DNA of 64,000 nucleotides from Lithodes maja (Eukaryota; Arthropoda; Malacostraca; Decapoda; Lithodidae): positions 62,001 through 126,000 of the forward strand of contig JBAKBP010000687.1 in NCBI GenBank assembly GCA_037953745.1, written 5' to 3'. Of the stretch, positions 60,718 to 64,000 are shown one piece after another; position 1 is the first letter of the stretch; every line of letters starts with the position of its first letter. Both the position numbers and the translations under genes were made by a program. The notes under the pieces were generated by a model. It worked only from the letters and a program-made list of their open reading frames with translations. It had not been told where the DNA came from and searched no databases.

Positions 60718-60905
60718 TTGATGGTGTAATGGTTAGAGCGTGTAAAGTTCTGTATGTGATATCCTGGGTTCGAATCCAGGGAGAATCACATGCTTTTTAG
60801 TAAGCGTTGTTTCCACATAGCGATTTTTATAAGTTATTTTGCCTTTATATTGTCTTTGTCCAAGTTTTGGTTTGTTTAGTTTGCAAGTTTTACATTTTAA
60901 TTAAT
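60718..60905 (+). mobile_element. tRNA-derived SINE with the 110-bp module as body
   Basis: Head GATGGTGTAATGGTTAGAGCG and TGGGTTCGAATCCAGGG (A and B boxes), followed directly by the module TTAGTAAGCGTTGTTTCCAC to TTTGCAAGTTTTACATTTTA. The clearest copy linking the tRNA head to the module. Confidence 0.8.
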
Positions 60906-61034
60906 TTCATTTGGGGTGTTATTGGTGTTAAAAGCAATGTTAAATATAATCAACTAAGTCTCTAGCTCAGTACTCATAAACACATGCTATTTTTACCACT
61001 CATGTGTTTACATATCAGTACCTAATCCACATAA

Positions 61035-62096
61035 AGCCCTGTTCCCACTAGCCGTCTGTTGGGGATCCGTTTTTGGGCCTGTGACGTCACATATGAAAAA
61101 CGGACGTGGAGAAGTGAAGTTGAAATGAAATGCGTACCACATTCTAGAGTGTGGGCCAGAATCTGGGGTGCAGAACGTACTTCTCTGGCGTACAGTAAAC
61201 ACCTACTAGACGATCGTCAACATGGACTGAGAAACGATCTTTCTTGGTGTTTATTTCTTTATTTGGAACGAAGATGAACCACCACCGTAATTCAATGCAT
61301 ATTAACTAGGAACATACATCAAAACCAAGCCATCACGTAGCCTGCAGTTGCCCACATATTTATATAAGTTCTGTTAATTCCTCTCCGTGACCATGCTAAT
61401 GGAAATATATTGCGCATCATTGACTTACGAGTGTATAGTGGTTAATTCATATGATTAGTAAACTGATAATTAAAAGAAACCGTACTCGCAATTCATTCGT
61501 AGGCTATAGGCCTACTATATAATTTACATTCATACATCAGATCACGATTAGAAACAACTTATGTGGGCAACGGTACCTGGACATAGACTAATTATATGCA
61601 CTGTAGAAGGGAATCGAGATTTTATTGGAGAAACATGTTGTTGTTGTTCTGTAGTTATAATCTATGATTCTAGGTGTGCATTGTCTCTATCTGGAGGCGC
61701 GCAAAGCAGTACAACGTGTTAACTTTGGTGGTGCCGCGTCGGCTGCCAGGTACACAATCAATAGGTTAACATATTAAACTGCCTTAATATTTGCCTTGCC
61801 ATTAAAATTACATATATAGCATATATAGTCATGCGATATTAACTATAATGTAATGGAAATTGGCAGAAAAATATTACACACATTTCACTTCAATGTTCAA
61901 TATATGTACGTTCTTCTCGTGCGTACACCAAAAAGATGAATCAAAACCATCTTTTTGAGTGGTACGCATTTTGGTAAACGGCTTCCCGGTTCACAATACG
62001 TACACGGCGCATGTCTGTAAGTGACGTCACTCTGACGTCACAATTTTGTATACGTACAGTAAAACGGTAGGAAAAACGGCTAGTGTAAACCGGGCT
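61035..62096. mobile_element. Harbinger-like non-autonomous DNA transposon
   Basis: 1,062 bp with about 21-bp inverted termini AGCCCTGTTCCCACTAGCCG / CGGCTAGTGTAAACCGGGCT and 3-bp TAA duplications (61,032-61,034 and 62,097-62,099), as in PIF/Harbinger elements. No transposase frame. Confidence 0.78.
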
Positions 62097-62282
62097 TAAG
62101 AAGTGTTTGATTAACAAGACACACTGTAACCTACTAAAATAATAATGCTTGAGTGTGTGTGTATATTCAAATGTGTATGAGAAGCCTGAGATCATCTAAC
62201 CTCCACATATAGCGGCAATGGACATGCCTAGATGTTCTTGTTGACCCTCTGTGATGGTGTGTATGTGTACATAACTACATAT

Positions 62283-62769
62283 GGTATATATGGATGGTAT
62301 ATATGCAGAACATCTTAAATATGCAGATAAGTTGTTAATAGATAAACTTAGTTCTTGCATCACCAGTCTATTTATGCATGGTGTCCTGCCGGAGTCTATG
62401 ATATCCGTAATACTTGTTCCTGTCATTAAAGATAAATCGGGTAAAATTACAGCTAAAGACAACTACCGCCCAGTAGCACTTGCTAGTGTGGTGAGTAAGG
62501 TAGTTGAAATGATATTGCTAGAAAGAATGTCTGCATATATTGTCACCAGCAGCAATCAGTTTGGCTTTAAGAAAAATCACGGCACAGACCAATGCATATA
62601 TGTGCTGAAAGAAGTGATTGATACATACAACAAACTAAATAGCTCAATTTTCTCTTGTTTTCTTGATGCAAGTAAGGCTTTTGATAGGGTGTGTCACAAA
62701 ACCTTATTTGAATAATTAGTTAACAGGAGAGTGCCTAGCTATATTGTTAGGATACTTATTTTCTGGTAT
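62283..62769 (+). mobile_element. LINE reverse transcriptase fragment, interrupted
   Basis: Encodes KITAKDNYRPVALASVVSKV, SSNQFGFKKNHGTDQCIYVL and FSCFLDASKAFDRVCHKTLF (motif A), then a stop and RILIFWY. Cut at 62,769 by the RTE-like LINE copy; its target sequence resumes at 63,990. Confidence 0.82.
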
Positions 62770-63989
62770 CTATCTATTGCCCGACGCCGTGATCCCCGAA
62801 GGGGTGGCCACGAACGAACCGCCCCCATGCACCTCTGTCCCCAGTCAGTCGACGCCCCTCCTCCCAACCAGCACCGCCTTCATTCATGTAGTTCCTCACT
62901 CCATCCTTCCACCTCATATTCGGTCTACCTCTCCCCCTCTGTCTCTCCACCTCGCTCTCGTACACCCTCTTAGTCATTCTCTCGCTTTCCATACGTTCCA
63001 TATGGCCGAACCATCTCAAGTTGTTCCTTTTCACACTTTCCAGCACATCTACCTCCACACCACACCTCCTTCTTACTTCCTCATTAGTCTGTCTATCCCT
63101 CCATGTAATTCCGCACGCACTCCTTAAGTAATTCATTTCCACTGCTCTCACTCTTGGTCTGAGTCTCTCAACCAACGTCCATGCTTCGCTTCCGTAAGTC
63201 AGTGTCGGGATTACCACACTGTCATGCAAGGACTTCTTCACTTCCATACTGACCACCCTATTTCTTGTTACTGCTTTTAGCGTTCCTACAACCCTCTTCC
63301 CCTGTTGTACCCTCTCCCGCACCTCTTCATCCATAGTCCCATCTTTACTCAACACACTGCCCAGATACTTAAAAGAGTTGACGATCTCCATAGCCTGACC
63401 GTTCAGCTTCATCTCACACTCTGTGACTTCACCCCTTTCGAAGACCATAACCTTGCTCTTCCCCGTATTTACCTTCAAATTCCGTTTTTCGCACACTGTT
63501 CCAAACTCATTTACCAGACCCTGCAACTCCCATTCATTATCACTCATCAGAACTGTATCATCCGCAAACAGCAGTATAGGTAGCTTCCACTCAATTCCCT
63601 CCCTTTTCAGCGATACACCAACATCCACTGCTCTTGATAGTATTTCTTTCATAACTCCATCCATATATACAGTAAACAACCACGGGGACATCACACACCC
63701 CTGTTTCAAACCAACATTCAGGTCAAAGAACTCGCTCTGCTCACTCTCCACACGTACTGCCGCCTTTGCACCCTCATACATGCTCTTCACTGCTTTCAGC
63801 AACTTGCCCTCTACTCCGTATATTCTAAGTACTTTCCACAAACCTTCTCTATCCACTCTGTCATAGGCCTTCTCCAAGTCCATAAAGGCAACATACACCT
63901 TTTGTTTCTTCTCCAGATACTTCTCCACAACACAATTCAGGGTAAAAATCTGATCTACACATCCTCTTCCCTTCCTAAAGCCTCCCTGC
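62770..63989 (-). mobile_element. 5'-truncated RTE-like LINE, copy b
   Basis: Nearly identical to 8,062-9,885 over its length, truncated earlier. Exact 9-bp duplication TTCTGGTAT at 62,761-62,769 and 63,990-63,998. Short (ATAG) tail. Confidence 0.92.
62774..63928 (-). CDS. reverse transcriptase fragment of RTE-like LINE, copy b
   Basis: 384-codon open frame with FMDLEKAYDRVDREGLWKVL, GLKQGCVMSPWLFTVYMDGV and LLFADDTVLMSD, and the LRWFGHMERM C-terminus. Differs from copy a by scattered substitutions and a small in-frame length change in the Arg/Gly segment. Truncated N-terminally, so not functional alone. Confidence 0.85.
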   Translation of the reverse strand: MEKYLEKKQKVYVAFMDLEKAYDRVDREGLWKVLRIYGVEGKLLKAVKSMYEGAKAAVRVESEQSEFFDLNVGLKQGCVMSPWLFTVYMDGVMKEILSRAVDVGVSLKREGIEWKLPILLFADDTVLMSDNEWELQGLVNEFGTVCEKRNLKVNTGKSKVMVFERGEVTECEMKLNGQAMEIVNSFKYLGSVLSKDGTMDEEVRERVQQGKRVVGTLKAVTRNRVVSMEVKKSLHDSVVIPTLTYGSEAWTLVERLRPRVRAVEMNYLRSACGITWRDRQTNEEVRRRCGVEVDVLESVKRNNLRWFGHMERMESERMTKRVYESEVERQRGRGRPNMRWKDGVRNYMNEGGAGWEEGRRLTGDRGAWGRFVRGHPFGDHGVGQ

Positions 63990-64000
63990 TTCTGGTATGC

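Noticed and set aside
60718..60790. Functional tRNA gene
   Set aside because: A and B boxes are present, but the acceptor stem does not pair and the head is fused to a repeated SINE body; the same applies to the other tRNA-like segments.

Overview
The window looks like a piece of a repeat-rich arthropod nuclear genome, most likely a decapod crustacean. That assignment is an inference from the intron-rich host gene, the dense LINE, SINE and MITE content, and the frequent CAGTAC/ACTGTA-rich AT DNA; nothing in the window names the species. No prokaryotic gene, CRISPR array or free-standing RNA gene was found.

One host gene can be supported. The 3' part of a NACHT and WD-repeat protein gene (NWD1/NWD2-like STAND family) lies on the minus strand from about 60,649 down to 16,709. 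Thirteen coding exons (named U to Z, A to F and T below) have GT donors and AG acceptors, and every adjacent pair is compatible in reading phase. Exons U to Z encode the winged-helix and helical segment that follows the NACHT domain; A to F encode WD40-like blades; T supplies a predicted short C-terminus. The NACHT domain itself lies beyond the right edge. Between Z (45,993) and A (31,273) the WD blades that would normally form the first propeller are not visible. That 14.7-kb gap is almost wholly mobile DNA.

The largest mobile elements are two copies of one GC-rich DIRS-like tyrosine-recombinase retrotransposon: copy 1 at 46-8,052 (+) and copy 2 at 31,598-42,480 (-). Both have long inverted terminal repeats, an internal complementary region joining complements of the two ends, an ORF1/Gag-like region, a reverse transcriptase (RT), an RNase H remnant and a tyrosine recombinase (YR). 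In both copies the RT lacks the same two catalytic aspartates (each replaced by alanine) and RNase H carries the same frame break, while the YR of copy 2 is intact. Copy 2 contains three TTAA-type MITEs and one Tigger-like MITE; copy 1 is the matching empty site for them.

Other elements: at least eight non-LTR (LINE) lineages or fragments, several nested with visible target-site duplications; tRNA-derived SINEs; two SINE-like families that share 3' ends with LINEs in the window; and MITEs of TTAA, TA and TAA target type. Layout: 1-9,885 DIRS copy 1 plus a LINE; 9,886-16,700 MITE/SINE mosaic downstream of the host gene; 16,700-31,280 3' half of the host gene with repeat-filled introns; 31,280-45,990 the DIRS and LINE filled gap; 45,990-60,650 5' exons with nested LINEs; 60,650-64,000 upstream intron with a Harbinger-like MITE and another nested LINE pair.
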